From Nepenthes gracilis (taxonomy: Eukaryota > Streptophyta > Magnoliopsida > Caryophyllales > Nepenthaceae): a stretch of 64,000 nucleotides of DNA. The stretch spans positions 1,116,001 to 1,180,000 of the forward strand of contig BSYO01000004.1 in assembly GCA_033239525.1 (NCBI GenBank). The letters are read 5' to 3'. Positions 21,615 to 35,203 of this stretch are shown piece after piece (the stretch's first letter is position 1; the number at the start of each line of letters is the position of its first letter). Under the pieces are notes generated by a model. That model was not told where the DNA came from. It did not search any database and saw nothing but the letters and a program-made list of their open reading frames with translations. The translations under genes and the position numbers were made by a program.

Positions 21615-24175
21615 AATACACATATGTAGGAATATGGGGGTATGTATAGACATGCTCGTCAAAAGTATAGCAGCCGATGAACATATTCATGATCTTAGAG
21701 ATGCTTTCTAGGTGCTCTAAATGCACTAGATGAAGCTAAATCTAATAAAATGCGTGGTTAGAGTAACGTCTGAAAAGTTCCTTATCTTTATCATGTCACA
21801 CTGGAGGATCATGACAAATCTTGAGAAGATAAAAATTATCATGGATATGAACCTACATCGAACCATGAGGAAAGTCTAAAAGCTGATTAGGAAATCTGTT
21901 GTGCTCTCCAGATTTCTGACAAAATCCATAGAGAGATATCTTCATTTCTTTAATATCTTGAGATGAACAAAGGTAAACAATTTCTAAAGGACAGTAAATT
22001 ACCAAGCAGCCTTCCAAGAATTAAAGAAATATATTATCAACGCACCTCTCTTGTCCTCCTTGAAAGAAGGTGGGGAGTTATACCTCTATTTGGTAATATC
22101 CGACATGGCTCCAAACTCGGTATTGATTAGGCAGGAATTCAAAGTACAATGGCCGGTCTACTACGTCAGTAAAGTCCTAAAAGATATGTAGATTCATTAC
22201 TCATACACTGAAATGATCACTCTAACGCAGGTTTAGTCCGACAAGAAATTACAACCATACTTCCAAGCTCACGGGATCATCATCCTAATGGATGATCCAC
22301 TAAAGGGGATTTTGCAAAAGCCTAGCATTTCTAGACAATTGACCAACTAGATTATTGAATTGGACGAGTTTGATATAAAATTTCTCCTACGACCGACCAT
22401 AAAGGTCATGTCCTCGCGGATTTTAGAGTCAAAATGATGATCCCGATTCTGGATGACATTAATGCACATGAAGACACCCGTTACCAGAATGCTCTAACCT
22501 AGATCTTGCATGTGGACGGGTCATCATCCCAATCAGGGAGTGAAGCAAGCGTGGTCCTTGGAATCTCACCGAGTATGAGGTCTTATTAGTTGGACTTATG
22601 CTATCAAATGAATGCTCGGTAAAGAACCCGATCATCCTCAATGACTCAAAGTCGATCGTCAACCAAGTCATCAGAAATTTCAAAGCATCTAACCAATTAC
22701 TCGCAATATATCTTCTTAGAGTGAAGGACCTCACCGAGAAATTCAACAATGCGAAATTCTTTATATCCCGAGAGAAGGCAATTGGAAGGTAGATTAGCTA
22801 GCGAAAGTAGTGACGATCGGTACTCTTGAGAGATACACTAGAGATATGCGAGAAGTCCTTGCAACCCCAAACATAAAGGACCCACAAATAGAGATGTTTT
22901 AAATCTCAGATTGTGATACCTGGATGACTCCGTATAGAAAGTACCTAGAATGGGGCTTTCTATCGGAAAACCCAAATGATACCAAGTGCATCAAATAAAA
23001 CGGGCTAGTACATTCTCATGGAAGGGAGACTATACTGACGAGAGTACCCCATCCCTTACATACAATGTCTAATAATAGAAGAAGCTGATTATGTGCTAAA
23101 TGAAATATATTTTGGTATCTGTTAGTCGCACATAAGGAATAAGAACTTGTCATTCAAAGTTATGAGATAGGATTACTATTGGCCAATAATAAAACGAAAT
23201 GATATGGAATTTATGAAGAGATGTAAAAATTGTCAAATACATGGCAACGTCCCTTAACAGTCACATACAAAACTGTAGACATTGCAGTCACCCTAGTCAT
23301 TCGTATAGTGGGGATTCGATATATTAGACCCATTGTCGATTATATTTGGACAAAAAATCATTATAATTCGAATTGACTATTTTATAAAATGGATAAAGCC
23401 CTCTCCACTAGCACGAATAACCAAGTAGAATGCAGCAGAATTCGTTCAACAAGGTATCGTATGCAGATTTAGGATTCTTGAAGTCATAACGGCCAACAAC
23501 GGAACCTATTTCACTGGTAATAGATTCATCAAATATTACACAAGTTTAAAATTCGACCGGTTCACACTTTCATTTCCTATTTACAAACAAATGGGTTGAT
23601 AAAAGTAACAAATTGAACCCTACTACATAGGTTAAAAATGAAGCTAAAAAACGCAAGAGGCTCTAGGTGAATAAAGGAGCCTCCATGCTGTGGTCCTATC
23701 GGACAACACCAAGGGAATCAACACGAGAAATGTCATGTAATTTATGCTATGGGATGGAAGTGATAATTTCGATGGAAATTAGTCTACCCAACCTTCAAGT
23801 GAAAAGTTTCAACCCACAAATAATTTCTAACAATTCAGAGAGTATTTTGACTTGCTCGATGAAGCCTGAGACGTAGCAAGGCTGCAAACGGTGGCTTATC
23901 AATAACAAATTACTCAGTACTATAACAAAAAGGTGAAAACTTATTGTTTCAAGGTAGGAAACCTAGTTCTACGAAGTATAGATATAACAGGCTAAACTGT
24001 CGATAATAATAAATTGTCCGCTGATTGGGAGGAACCATTCTTAATATCAATGATTTTCTAAAACGGTACATACAAGTTATGCACTCGAAACAAAAAAGTG
24101 GTTTCAAAGATATAGAACGCTATCCAACTTAGGAAATTCGGCCCAACTGAGGTCGAACACAAAATCTTAATTTAG
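21615..24175 (+). pseudogene. Element 3 pol remnant (RT, RNase H, second RNase H, integrase)
   Basis: Many stops, but order and motifs are clear. RT: a degenerate YVDD region followed by MLVKSIAADEH, then TSEKFL. RNase H: AAFQELKKYIINAPLLSS, GELYLYLVIS, VYYVSKVL. The second RNase H includes a SKSIVNQV-like segment near 22640. Integrase is seen near 23300 and in the C-terminal part at 23667-24170: LWSYRTTPREST, YGMEVIISMEI, and a GAY-like end. Compared with element 1, the first part of RT is missing. Confidence 0.75.
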
Positions 24176-24744
24176 ACAACTAAGCGGCCCAAACAAGATC
24201 AAACATAAAGGCTCGGGAAGCTTGCAGGCAGAAATCTAACTTTAAAGCGATCAAAGTAAAGGAAAATTTAGCAAGCTTTTCGGCTTGTTCTAACGACATC
24301 TTTCCAAAAGAAAGAGCACCATCAATCATCAACGATCGACAGATGAGAGCCCGATGAACAACTGCAACAACTCCCACTAACAGGGATGAGCACCATCGAC
24401 TAATTGCGATCAACGGTCTAGGCTTCATCAAAACTCAACGACTATAGTAACCAAACCTAATCGGCTACAAGGAAGCTTTCCCGACATAAGTTCTACAACA
24501 TCCTTTCACAAGATTAAGCACATTCAGACAAACACGTCCAACTAAACCCGACAATAATAGTAACAAGTTGACAAACAAGATGAATGTAGAGTAAGAAAAT
24601 TTCATATAAACAAAAATATATCAATGACATTAATAAAAACGATTTAATTGATTTATTGATAAATCAAAATTTATAATCAAAACATTGGTAGCATCCATTA
24701 GGAGATTGTAAAATGTTGCCTATAGCTTACACTCGGACAAAACG

Positions 24745-25260
24745 ACTATTCTAAAGCTGGAAGCCCCTCGGTGATCGTGGCGGTGGCCCCCCACCTATCT
24801 TTGATAAATTAGTCAAGTTAAAACAGCATGCAGCTCTAAAATTTCTCGAATCAAGGTAGCCTAGTGGAAAGTCGGGAGCGACCATAGACACAATCCGCCT
24901 ACAATTATAGAAACCATCCCAGAATCTATTATCCAGGGTAGGTCCAACATATTCTGGACGAAAATGTGCCCTCAACTATCCTTCAAGTCGATCACACTTG
25001 ATACAAATATCGAAAAATTGCTACTCAACCTCCTGGAACTTGTTTTCAAGTGAAGTGGCTTGATCCAGGGCCGAGGATTTTTCTTCAAAGAGCTCTTGTG
25101 ATCTCGCCAACCATTCGGATAACTCTTGGTCCAAGAAAGCAGCTCGATCTTGACTTTACTAAGTCTTAGCAATGGCAGTATCAATATGAATCTCCATCTC
25201 CTTGAGAACCGTAAAATCAGCAAATCTCCAGCGCAGTGTAGGTTACGATACTCTGACACT
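24745..25260 (-). pseudogene. Antisense coiled-coil ORF in the 3' region of element 3
   Basis: On the minus strand one frame is readable from about 25250 to 24750 with only a few stops. It gives LRWRFADFTVLKEME, then a heptad-rich stretch (LDQELSEWLARSQELFEEK, LDQATSLENKFQEVE), then FWDGFYNCRRIVSMVAPDF and PLGYLDS. Some Tat elements carry an extra ORF on the opposite strand between integrase and the 3' LTR, with a coiled coil and a GF..C...V....PD..L end. The arrangement here fits, and assignment to that class is by pattern. The role of these ORFs is unknown. A further short antisense frame at 24180-24431 may belong to the same ORF. Confidence 0.55.
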
Positions 25261-25354
25261 TCGCTTTGTAAGACAGTTGACCCTAATACAGTCGGGACAA
25301 TTCAATTAAATCCCGAATACCTAAGTGAGCATTCGAAGTATGTTATTATAAGTT

Positions 25355-25434
25355 AGATTGTCAAATGATCGAGTTTCCTGTCGTCTGAATTTTCAGATTA
25401 TCAAAAGATCGAGTTGCCAGTAATCCAAATTGTC
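25355..25434. repeat. 40-bp tandem duplication near the 3' end of element 3
   Basis: Copies at 25355-25394 and 25395-25434, each starting AGATTRTCAAAWGATCGAGTT; a partial third follows. It lies between the antisense ORF and the 3' LTR. Confidence 0.65.
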
Positions 25435-25798
25435 AAATTATCAGAAGTTATATAACAAATGAAATGTAAAGGTTTCAACCATTTAGAGCATATAAAAATA
25501 TTTGAGCCATGTAATGAAAGTAAAAATATTCGAGTAGTTTAATTTATTAATTCATTCCACAACGTATAGTTTATAATAGTAAAAATACAACTCAAAATGG
25601 GATAAATAATATATGAAGCTGCGATCTAACTAGAGGCATCTCAGCATCGATGACAGGGAATCAAATCAAATCTTGCCAAATAGTGATTCAAATCTGCAGA
25701 ATATTTTGGGAATAAGCACGCATAGAAGGTTAGCTGTTGGTATCCCATCATGAACATATTGGAAATTAAAAATGCTAACCTCCCAACATAAAGACTAG

Positions 25799-26597
25799 CG
25801 ATGGATATGGTAATACACGGGCTAACCCGAACTCAGTGTACAGAAGAATAAAAATATCAAGTAATGGTAGCCCAACAGAAAATCTTCTATGCCCATGATG
25901 CAAGGGGAGCGGTTATTGGTTCAATAGGCACGACCTGAACCATCCAGAATTAAAAGAGTAATAATGGATAATCAATGAATAGTTTCAGTCGATTATTGTA
26001 CTAATCCAATGGTCAAAAGCCATACAGTCTTATCATTGAATGAAGGCGATAGTTACATATATAAGTAATGCCCTCATAACTAAAGAAGCGTAACGCCTAT
26101 GCATTGATTTAGAAGTCCGCCAATTGTACGACGCCCCTCACTATAAATACAGCTTTTACCCCGCAGATTAAGGGAACGAGAAAATAAGAAGAGAGTCAAC
26201 AATATACTAAAGCGTGATATAATCTAAAGCCACTCTCTCATACGCGTGCATCACTTCCAAAGTCACTCTCTCATACGAGTATATCAACTCTAAAGTTGCT
26301 CTTCATCCGAGTGCATTCTAAGCAGCATGGCCCTCTGACAAATACTCTATCCCCATCAACTTGCAATCTTGCATTCATTTTCTCTTATCTTTCTCTTCCG
26401 AATCGAAAAAATTATTGATTTAAGTATCAGATGTCGTATTGGGGGCGAGTCTTGCATTCTTTATACTTCTTGTTTGTTTGGTTATGATGTGCAGAATCAA
26501 AATTTTGAGTAATGAATACCATGCCCATTTTAGATAAGACACCCGTATAATGTAGCTCCCTGATTCGTTCAATAATCTGAATATTAGAGATGCATCA
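25799..26597 (+). repeat. Element 3, 3' LTR
   Basis: GACTAG followed by CGATGGATATGG at 25793-25810 resembles the polypurine/LTR junction of element 2 (GGCTAG|TGATGGGGATG). A TATA box, CACTATAAATACAG, lies near 26148. A U5-like block, GATTTAAGTATCAGATGTCGTATT, lies near 26418, as in element 1 (GACTTAAGTATCGGAGTG). Ends ATGCATCA at 26597. Confidence 0.6.
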
Positions 26598-29500
26598 CCA
26601 TCAATAGATGGATTTAATCTATTTTTACATTTAGTTAAACTTATTTATTAATTTTATGAAATTTAAAATGTTGTTTATGAAAGACATACTTAAAAGATCC
26701 AAAATTGAACTCCGCTTTCGATGTAGAAGTCAATGATGAGAAAGTCGTTCGGATGTCAATGTGAAACTATTTTAATTATTTTTGGATCGAATCATTTATT
26801 GATATATTATTATCTTTTAATTACCAATAATCATTTATCAAAATTGAATACTCCATTTAATATCATACAGAGCAGTTATTCAATTGACCTGTTTAGTTTA
26901 ATATTTTCATATTTGAGCCATTTATGCTTGGGCATTATTTAAATTTCAAATTTGTCTGACTTATTTTTTACCGTAATTAATATTTTTATATTAAATCTAA
27001 TTGTTTCATCAAAGGGTAAGATCATAAATAATTGAATTATGAATAGTGACAAGTTAATAATATTTAACTTGAAGGATAATATTCTCAGATCCATCTATTA
27101 CTAGTTCTCATCAGGCACAAAATCATAGTTGTTTTCAGATAATAAGTATTGGCACCCAGTAAATTATTTGAGAAAATCGAAAAGAATAATTAATATCAAT
27201 ACGGATCAACCTTGCGAGCTATTTAGATACTGTTCTCAACTAATTTTATCCCATCAGCACACCGGGTTTTTTTTTCAATAATAATTTTTTAAATTTTAAG
27301 TATAAAAATAATATAAATTTAAAATAATTTTGTCAAAGTAGTGCACAAAACGTCAGCTAGACCCCACGTTAATGAGGCTGGACCGAATGAAAATTCAATA
27401 AAAAATAGCATAGGGTCATCCCTAAGTTGTGCGTGGTAAATACATTTAGAGGTACCACGTAGACTATGTTGCATGCGACACTACACAACTGTGATACTGT
27501 GCAGTCTAATATTTTAGATCATATCAGATCGCACTGTCCCATGGTGCATGAATTTCTTTTTATTAACAAATAATCAATTGACCATTTGGTAGGAGGGGAG
27601 GAAAGCTGGAGAAGGAGAAAACAGTCTTATTTATTTTTAAAAAATTAGGTATTAAAACATTTATATATATCCCCTTTCCCACACAACACACAATTTACTT
27701 TTTCTACCCTCTACTTTTTACACTTTAATAGTATAAAGTAATATTAACGTAATATTTACTGATATATTTATATTAATTTTATTAATATTTATCTATAATT
27801 TATATATTAATACTATTATTTTATAAGTTAATTATTAATTATAAAATATAATTTCTTTTTAATTTTGATGATGATGGATCATGAGAAACTTATTCTAATA
27901 TTTTTATATTGGTTACATTACACACACATCAATAGTTTTTTTAAAATACCAGAATCACTATCTTATTTTGGCCAAAATATCATCGCTATTTTTTCTAGTT
28001 TTTGTTGTCCCATCAAAAAAATTTTAATAATATATGATAAATTTTTTAAGTTAAATTAGTTGACAATTATAAATATGTCAATTGTAAAAAATATAAAAAT
28101 ATAATATCAGTTGAATATTTTTATTACTTACAATTAGACCACGTTTTCAATTATTACAAATGACAATTCAAAGTACTAGATTTAGGATTGATGGAAGGTC
28201 AATAAGCATATAATTTTTCGTACTCTTATTGATGACACTGAACCTCTTAACCTCACAAACAAGTACAGTATTAATGGAACTTACGTTTAGTTTTGACAAT
28301 CAAATAGTTGATGAAAAAAATTATTATGATGTTAAATATTGTAAAAATTTATGTCTTATCTAAATACCATAAAATATAAATAAGACTAAAAAGTAATCGA
28401 CTTATTATTAGATATATTTTTTTACTTTTTAAAATTTTATTATTAAAAACTATTTTAAAATAAGTAAAATATTATTATATTTTAAATAATTTTATTTTTT
28501 AATAATAATTATTATTTTTTAATATGGTTTGTCCCGTGCTGTCCTGTGGCACGGCATGACCCATAAACATGCTAGACCAACTCGTCACCCATCACAACAT
28601 AGGTCACATTACGTGTTGGATCAAGATATATAAATTTTGTACCATACTCACAGGACATATCTACCTGTGAGTGGACAATATAAACGGGTCATGCCAACCG
28701 AACACGATCCATTTAACACTACTAGATGTATCAACTAACATATCTATAAATTATTTGCTTCCATTTTAATCGATTATGTAGCGACAATGACTGCAAAATT
28801 AGCACTTTAAACTTATATTTATACATGTGTATTTATATTACTTAATAGCTCTATTGCATTTTCTTGCTCAGAGAAGTAACAAAATTAATTTCACTTTAGT
28901 GAAATTAAAAATACATCTATACAAAGATCATAAATTTTTTTTTCTATGTATCTCTTTCTCTTTGAATAGAGAATGCAATTATAATATAATCATACAATTA
29001 TACCATATAAATTAGAATATTTAGACTCTTGCGTCAAAAAATTATTTTTGAATGAGTGAAAAAGTCATAAGATTTCGCATCCGGCATATATTTCTAATAG
29101 ATTTTCACTTTGGTTATGCAAACCTAACAATAACTTTAGATTAAAAATGTCATTTTAAGTGATAAACTTGAGCAATGGCAAACAGGAAAACAAAAAATAG
29201 AAAACTGAGTATAAATGTTTTAGACCAAGTCTGCTGGAAGTGATCATCGTTATCATCTCCAAAAATAGGAAAACAGTGAAGGCATAATATGCACGTGAAA
29301 CATATGGAGAGACCCAACCTGATATTTTTCTGTCATTTTATTTAAAAAAAAAAAGAAAAATTTGATAATGACTCCATTTATCTCTTCACTCACGCCTTCA
29401 TGCCTTCGTCTTATTTATTTATTTATTTATTGTCATTATTTTAAAATTGTTGTTATTACTGTGGGTAGGGACAGACAAATATCAAAAAAATTAACAAAAT

Positions 29501-31160
29501 AATAGTCTGATAATAACTTGAGGTTGAACAAGAGATATTGGCATATGGTTGTGGATTGATGGCCCTCTTAAATTTATAGTTTTGTTATTGTTTTAAATAG
29601 TTGCAATTATTCTATAAGTTTTTGAAAAATAAAAATTAAAAATAATATTTTAAAATTCATATTTAATCTAGCATTTATGGTATAAAGATAATTCTTAATT
29701 ATTTAAAATACGAGAGAAGACGGCTATATTTATTTTTCAAAATATCTCAAATATTCTTATTCAAAAGCTTTATGATCTCTAATTCCACACATCGATTTGT
29801 TGAAGGTGCTAGTTTCTTTGTATTATCTTATAATTATGCATAATGTATGGGACAAATAACTTTACCCACTTTATAGCAAGAAATATTTAGTTATATAAAT
29901 ATGACTGTGTAAATCTATTTTATTATTTCAGTCAATTTAATAAAAGTATTTTTCATTAATTTTTCATCAAATTATTCTAATTTGTCTTTCATTAGTCCGT
30001 TTTCTAATTAAATGCTAATCCTGGCCATGGCATCGGCAGCAAACAATTGGGTAGAATACCCTTCAAAAAATGAGAATATTTAAATAATAATAATAATAAT
30101 AATTTGATATTAATTAAATAATTATATTACTTTTTATAAAGAAATTAATTTTAAAAAAATAAATATTTAAGTCATTTAATATTAATCGAGTAATTATTGG
30201 GATAGCTCCTCGGTGACCTCAAATTCTGCAAACAATCAACCAAAACACCCAACAATCTTACAAGCACAAAAATTCAAAATTCTCATAAAGACAAGAGTTA
30301 TGGGGTAATTTAGAATATTGTAACCAGATTCATAATTATAATTTTAATTTTTATTGTAATGTATCTGAATTTATTTATTTTATTTTCTTTCTTTAGAAAA
30401 TATATCTAAAATTTAGTCAAAATTATTTTGTTGATTCTATATACATGATCGGTGTTTGTTTTTATTTATTGACTATTTATTATAAATAAATAATTATAAT
30501 TTATTTAAGTATTAAATTTTAAAAATATTTAAAATTATTTATTTAAAAATAATTATATAATAATTATCGACTTAAAAATACACTATTAAAATTAAGAGAA
30601 TATTTACCAACGTCTTTTTAAGGTACGAAGCCTCCTCAGTTCTCATGTCGGATGGCCACCCAACCCTCATGAAAAATCACAATTCCATTCACCCAATGAG
30701 TTTAAAGGAATTTAGAATTAGAATCCTAATTCTATTATTTATAATTAACCTCAATTTTGACGGAATAAAATAAGATTAATTTTTAAACTATGCATGAATA
30801 TGAAAAAAAATAATTGTCCAATTAAAAATTTAAAGTTTTTATATATAAAATTTGATATAATATGATTTTATTATATATTACTTATATAAAAAAATATTTT
30901 ATTATATATCTTATTTTTTCATATAAGTAATATTTTATAAATACATATTATTTTAAAATATTTTTAAATAATATTATATTTTAGAACACCAACATTTAAG
31001 TTTTTTTTTTTAAGTTTTCTATAATGATTTTAAAAATAAATCAAAAAATAGAACCATAGTAAGTTGACATCAACCCAATCCAAGCAATTGAATATTTTTT
31101 GTCAAATAATATATTATTTTTGTATTATGAAATAAATTTAAATAATTATTAATATTAATA
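26598..31160. other. AT-rich intergenic stretch
   Basis: No gene found. A segment near 28520-28700 (CCCGTGCTGTCCTGTGGCACGGCATGACCC ... ACGGGTCATGCC) resembles the subterminal GC-rich motifs of plant hAT elements but lacks clear ends. Simple repeats: (TTTA)n near 29410-29430 and (TAA)n near 30080-30104. Several AT-only palindromic stretches. Confidence 0.4.
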
Positions 31161-32226
31161 TGTCTCTAAATCCGTATTATTAGGCAAATTAGGGAGCTCA
31201 AAGCTCGGGTTTTTTATTACAAGTGGGTTTGATCTTTATCGTTTTGAATCTGAATTCTATACATCACTATTTAACAAACGAGAGATCAAATGATGGAAAG
31301 ACTCATTTTTTGATATATTCTTAAATGTTTAAATGAAAAAAAAAATTTTAAACGATAGAAATATATGATGATGAGAAGGTAATGTGTAGATGTAAGTATG
31401 TGGGGATTGAGAGTTTGTTGAAAGGTTAGACTTTGATTGGTGCGTTAAACAGGTGAGCGGCTTAAAAATGGTACACACGCAGGGGAATAACTTAGAGAGA
31501 GATGTATACCTGACAGAGAGTGACTTTGAAAGAGATTTGTACTGGATGGATAGTGATTTAGAGAGAGTGAGTTGCCATTCAGTCGTTAGACATTATATTT
31601 AAAGGTTTATGTAACCGATATATTATATAATAGATATATTTTTAGACTTTGAGTCTTATGATTTATCTTCATTATTTAAAAGAGAGTTTTTCATATAAAA
31701 ATCGTATCTTCATCGATTGTATGTGATTACTGTGTACTTGTCGTATATTATTGTTTATTTTTTTCCGGTTCAAATAGATGGTCAAGCCCCAAAAAAATGA
31801 ACTCATATATAGAGTGAGGATATGGTTAAGCCGACTTTGAACTCTACGACTTTACAATCTTGAGTAGCCACCATCATCCGCCTACTATTGGTGTTTTGAA
31901 CCGCAGAAATCCTCATGACAACAGGGTGGCCGCTATTGCCTACGAATCGTGCTCTTGCAGGTGTGAGGGACCACTTGGTGGTAGTGATTATTTTAACTTA
32001 TCTGTTGAATTGTAGCTGATTGTATTATATCCGTAAGCCTATCCTGCAAACATCTATAATAGTTGGCTCACATACCGCTAGATTGTTGTGGGCTATGCCA
32101 GTTTGGATTTACTGCCACGGACTTAGGGTCTTTAATTTTGTGGAGTTTTGATCGGATTGCTATTTTTCAGACACTTCTTCCTATAAGCTGACTTTTAGGC
32201 TAACTCACTAACTATTGGACCCATCA
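31161..32226 (-). mobile_element. Solo LTR B, Tat-like, antisense, decayed
   Basis: The right end reads ACTATTGGACCCATCA at 32211-32226, the same terminus as solo LTR A (minus strand TGATGGGTCCAAT). The GAGAGATCAAATGATG block near 31278 is the counterpart of the reversed CTGACCTCTT block. Near 31450-31570 are four decayed ~33-bp units with GAGCGGCTTAAAAATGG and CTTAGAGAGAG, related to the array in LTR A. The left end is approximate. Confidence 0.5.
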
Positions 32227-34076
32227 TTTATATAGATTATGATATGTTTTGATAATTAGTGGATATTAAACCGTGATGGAATGCTTCAATTATATTGCAT
32301 GTTTTTTTTTTCAATGAAAATGGTACATGGCAATAAAGCCATCAAATGTGCCCGTTTACGCCGTCTATAAAAAAAGGAGACATTCAGGCCATCAAATTTT
32401 ATAATATATCTATTAAAAAAAATCATATTCATGATGTCAATAATGAATAATTTATATAATATTTATATAATTAATTATTAATAAGCCAATAACTAATACT
32501 AATGGGATATTATTTTTTATGAAAGTAGTCTGAATTTATCATAAATCAACAAGGCCAAATAGAAAATATTAGATGGTAATCTAAAAATTTATATTGCATT
32601 ACCTAAATATTGATTAAAAAACCTTATTTTTAGCATTTTAGTGTAATCATATTTTTCGGGCATAAAGTATAATTTTTTTAATTCAATGAGTTATATCTTT
32701 TTGGCAGTTTTAAATTTTCCAGAATTCATTCAATATCAACAATTGAAAGTTCCATATCCCAATTTTCTAAATATAACACAATTATATTTGAATATATTTT
32801 TCAATATTTTTTAATTTTGAGAAAATTTCCTTATAAACCAAACTCGATTTTTACTACTAAACGAACCCTGATATGATCCATTGGCCTACCTTTTCAACTG
32901 TAATGCTCATTAGGTTTTTATTAATATATTTATTTATTTATTTATTAAAAAAAAAGCTTTGTATTCTATTTAAAATTTGGTTGAATAAATATTTTTTATT
33001 GTTTTTTCTTGAATATATATATTACTGTCTGAAATTTTTAAGTATTTTAAATAATTTTATTTCATAACACTTTACGTTTTCGTAATCTACATCTTCCTTT
33101 ATTTTATAAAACAACAATAAACTTATATTTTTTAAAAAATATTCTTTAACATATATTTTAAATATCTTAATCATTTTAATGATTATTTTCTTATCATATA
33201 TTTTTTTTTATAAAATATCACTTATAAATATTATCACTCTTTATTTTAATTTTTTAATGTTATTTCACACATCTGTGTTAGTGTCGTTTAGCAAGGTCCA
33301 TGCGCTTTGGTCCATAGGCGCTTAATTTATTTTTAAAATAAAGTCTGATAAAAGTTAATCGTTATGTTAAAAATACTATATGTTTATCGGTATCACACAT
33401 TAAATTTTGTCATTCAGATGACACGTGGACATCACATGACGCATTGATATCCGAATTATAAAATAATTAATTTTTTGAATAAATTATTGTTATAGTAAAT
33501 TTATTGACAACCATAATACAGCTGGATTGCGGAACCAAACCAAAAAATGTCAATTCCAGAATTTAAACATGAATAGTGGCCCTTTGGTGCCGTACATTTC
33601 ATATATATATATATACATCTTTAATTTTTACTATTAAATAAAAATTTAATAAAAAAAATTAGAATAGTATTTATAATATTTTTATAATTTTATTTTTTTA
33701 ATATTGACATTTATTTAATATCTAATTAAATAATAACAATGATAATTATTTGGGTAATTTTTTAAAAATTTTAAATATTGTCCGTTAAATTTTTTATTCA
33801 AAAAATAATATAGCGGTATATAATGGATGCTTCTCTTTAAAGAGATGCATCTACCCCAAATCATTAACTTCTCGTTTGAAAAATAAGAACTTACTGTTCT
33901 TATTTTAATTATTTGTTTAAAATCTCATCGTCAAAATCTTAAAAATATATAAATCTTAAAGATAATGATACCTATTTTTAATATTAAAATTTATGAAATA
34001 ATAAAACTAATATAAAAATTTTAATAACAATAAATTTTAATAAAATATTATTTAATATTTAAATTTTATTTTGCAT
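32227..34076. other. AT-rich intergenic stretch
   Basis: No gene seen. (ATTT)n near 32930-32946 and a short (AT)n at about 33601-33616. Confidence 0.45.
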
Positions 34077-35015
34077 TGATGCGTTTTTGTTCTCAAATTA
34101 TAAGACGGATTAGAGAAACTTTAAAATTTTCTCACAAGAATCAAACTGATCGTCCTCAGATTCGTCGTTGTTAACTCAAACCCGTGTATTATAAACCACA
34201 AATAAGAGACAGTGACGACGGAACGTTATCCTACCATAAACATTTCAACGCTCAAATTATAAATCTTCCACAATGAATAAAAAAATGCACGTGTGGATGT
34301 AATTGTGATGAGAATGTAAAGATGTAGGAGTGAAAGAAGTGTGTGGGATTGTTTTAGGAGGCTTAGACTCAGCGGGTTACATTGTTGTGAGTGGCTCACT
34401 ATCGTCGTCATAGAGAGGCAATAGTTTGAAGGAAGAAAGTTAGTTCTTTTTGCATGAAACCTTGAGTGTTCGATGAAGGATCAAGAGTTTGATATCTGGT
34501 CACCGTTTAGGCTCTCTCAGGAAAGTTGGAATCGAATTTTAGGATCGGTCCCTCCCCCTGTAGCAGGAGAAAGTATCTGTAAGCTCCTTCAGGGGGGCTT
34601 TAGGTGCCAAAATCTTTGACAAGTGACTTATCAAGATTCGTTAGTCACTGTGTGCTGGCGGTAACCAGCGGTATTAATTGTCACCTTATGGAGGCGGGGA
34701 GATTGTCGTCGGGAGTGAGCAATGCCACACTTTAATCGCGTACGAATGGATGAGTTGTTGTAAAGGTGGCGTGCATTACGATTTTTCGGCATTGACTTTA
34801 TCTTTCATTAATTGGCATCTTTTAAGCTGGCGCTGCCACCTGCGATGGTCTTTGTAGGCTCACGTGCTGATTGGTTGCTCATCTAGGGCACTAGGTGGCC
34901 CGTACCTTTGGATACTCTGAGACATCATAATTGGGCTTGGGCCCTTCTGTTGGTGGATTTGCGTTCTTTCAGTTGGACCTTGCTGATTTTGACCCAATTT
35001 TATATTAGACCTATC
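34077..35015 (-). mobile_element. Solo LTR C, Tat-like, antisense
   Basis: The left end TGATGCGTTTTTGTTCTC is comparable to solo LTR D (TGATACGTTCCTGAATCC). Shared interior: ACAAATAAGAGACAG, CATTTCAACGCTCAAATT and AAATCTTCCACAATGAAT, which matches solo LTR A at 14375-14395. The right end is TTAGACCTATCA. Flanking five bases do not match, so the ends may be off or the target duplication eroded. Confidence 0.5.
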
Positions 35016-35203
35016 AGTTAAATTTTTTCAACCTAACAATCTAAATAAAAACATAAAATGCTATTTGATATTGTGAAAAATAGTATTCCTATTTCCGTTC
35101 GAGAAATTGCCACAAGCACGTTGGCAACGCAAAAATTTAGCTGTGCCATTTTTTTACTTGATAGAATCTAATCGTCAGGGAAAAAAAGACACCTGCAACA
35201 CTA

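Larger units (their letters stand above)
21240..26597 (+). mobile_element. Element 3: heavily decayed Tat-lineage Ty3/Gypsy retrotransposon
   Basis: A 5' LTR remnant (about 21240-21610) is joined straight to RT sequence around the YVDD motif, so part of the 5' LTR, gag, protease and the RT N-terminus are deleted. Pol remnants run to about 24175, then a region with an antisense ORF, then a 3' LTR (about 25799-26597). The 5' remnant at 21440-21605 aligns with 25915-26085. The 3' LTR end (...GATGCATCA) resembles that of element 2 (...AATACATCA). The left end is uncertain. Confidence 0.7.

Noticed and set aside
24180..24431. 83-codon minus-strand frame after element 3 integrase
   Set aside because: Not listed as a separate gene; it may be an outlying part of the antisense ORF, but no motif links it firmly.
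28520..28700. hAT transposon
   Set aside because: Only subterminal-like GC motifs are present; no terminal inverted repeats or 8-bp target duplication found.
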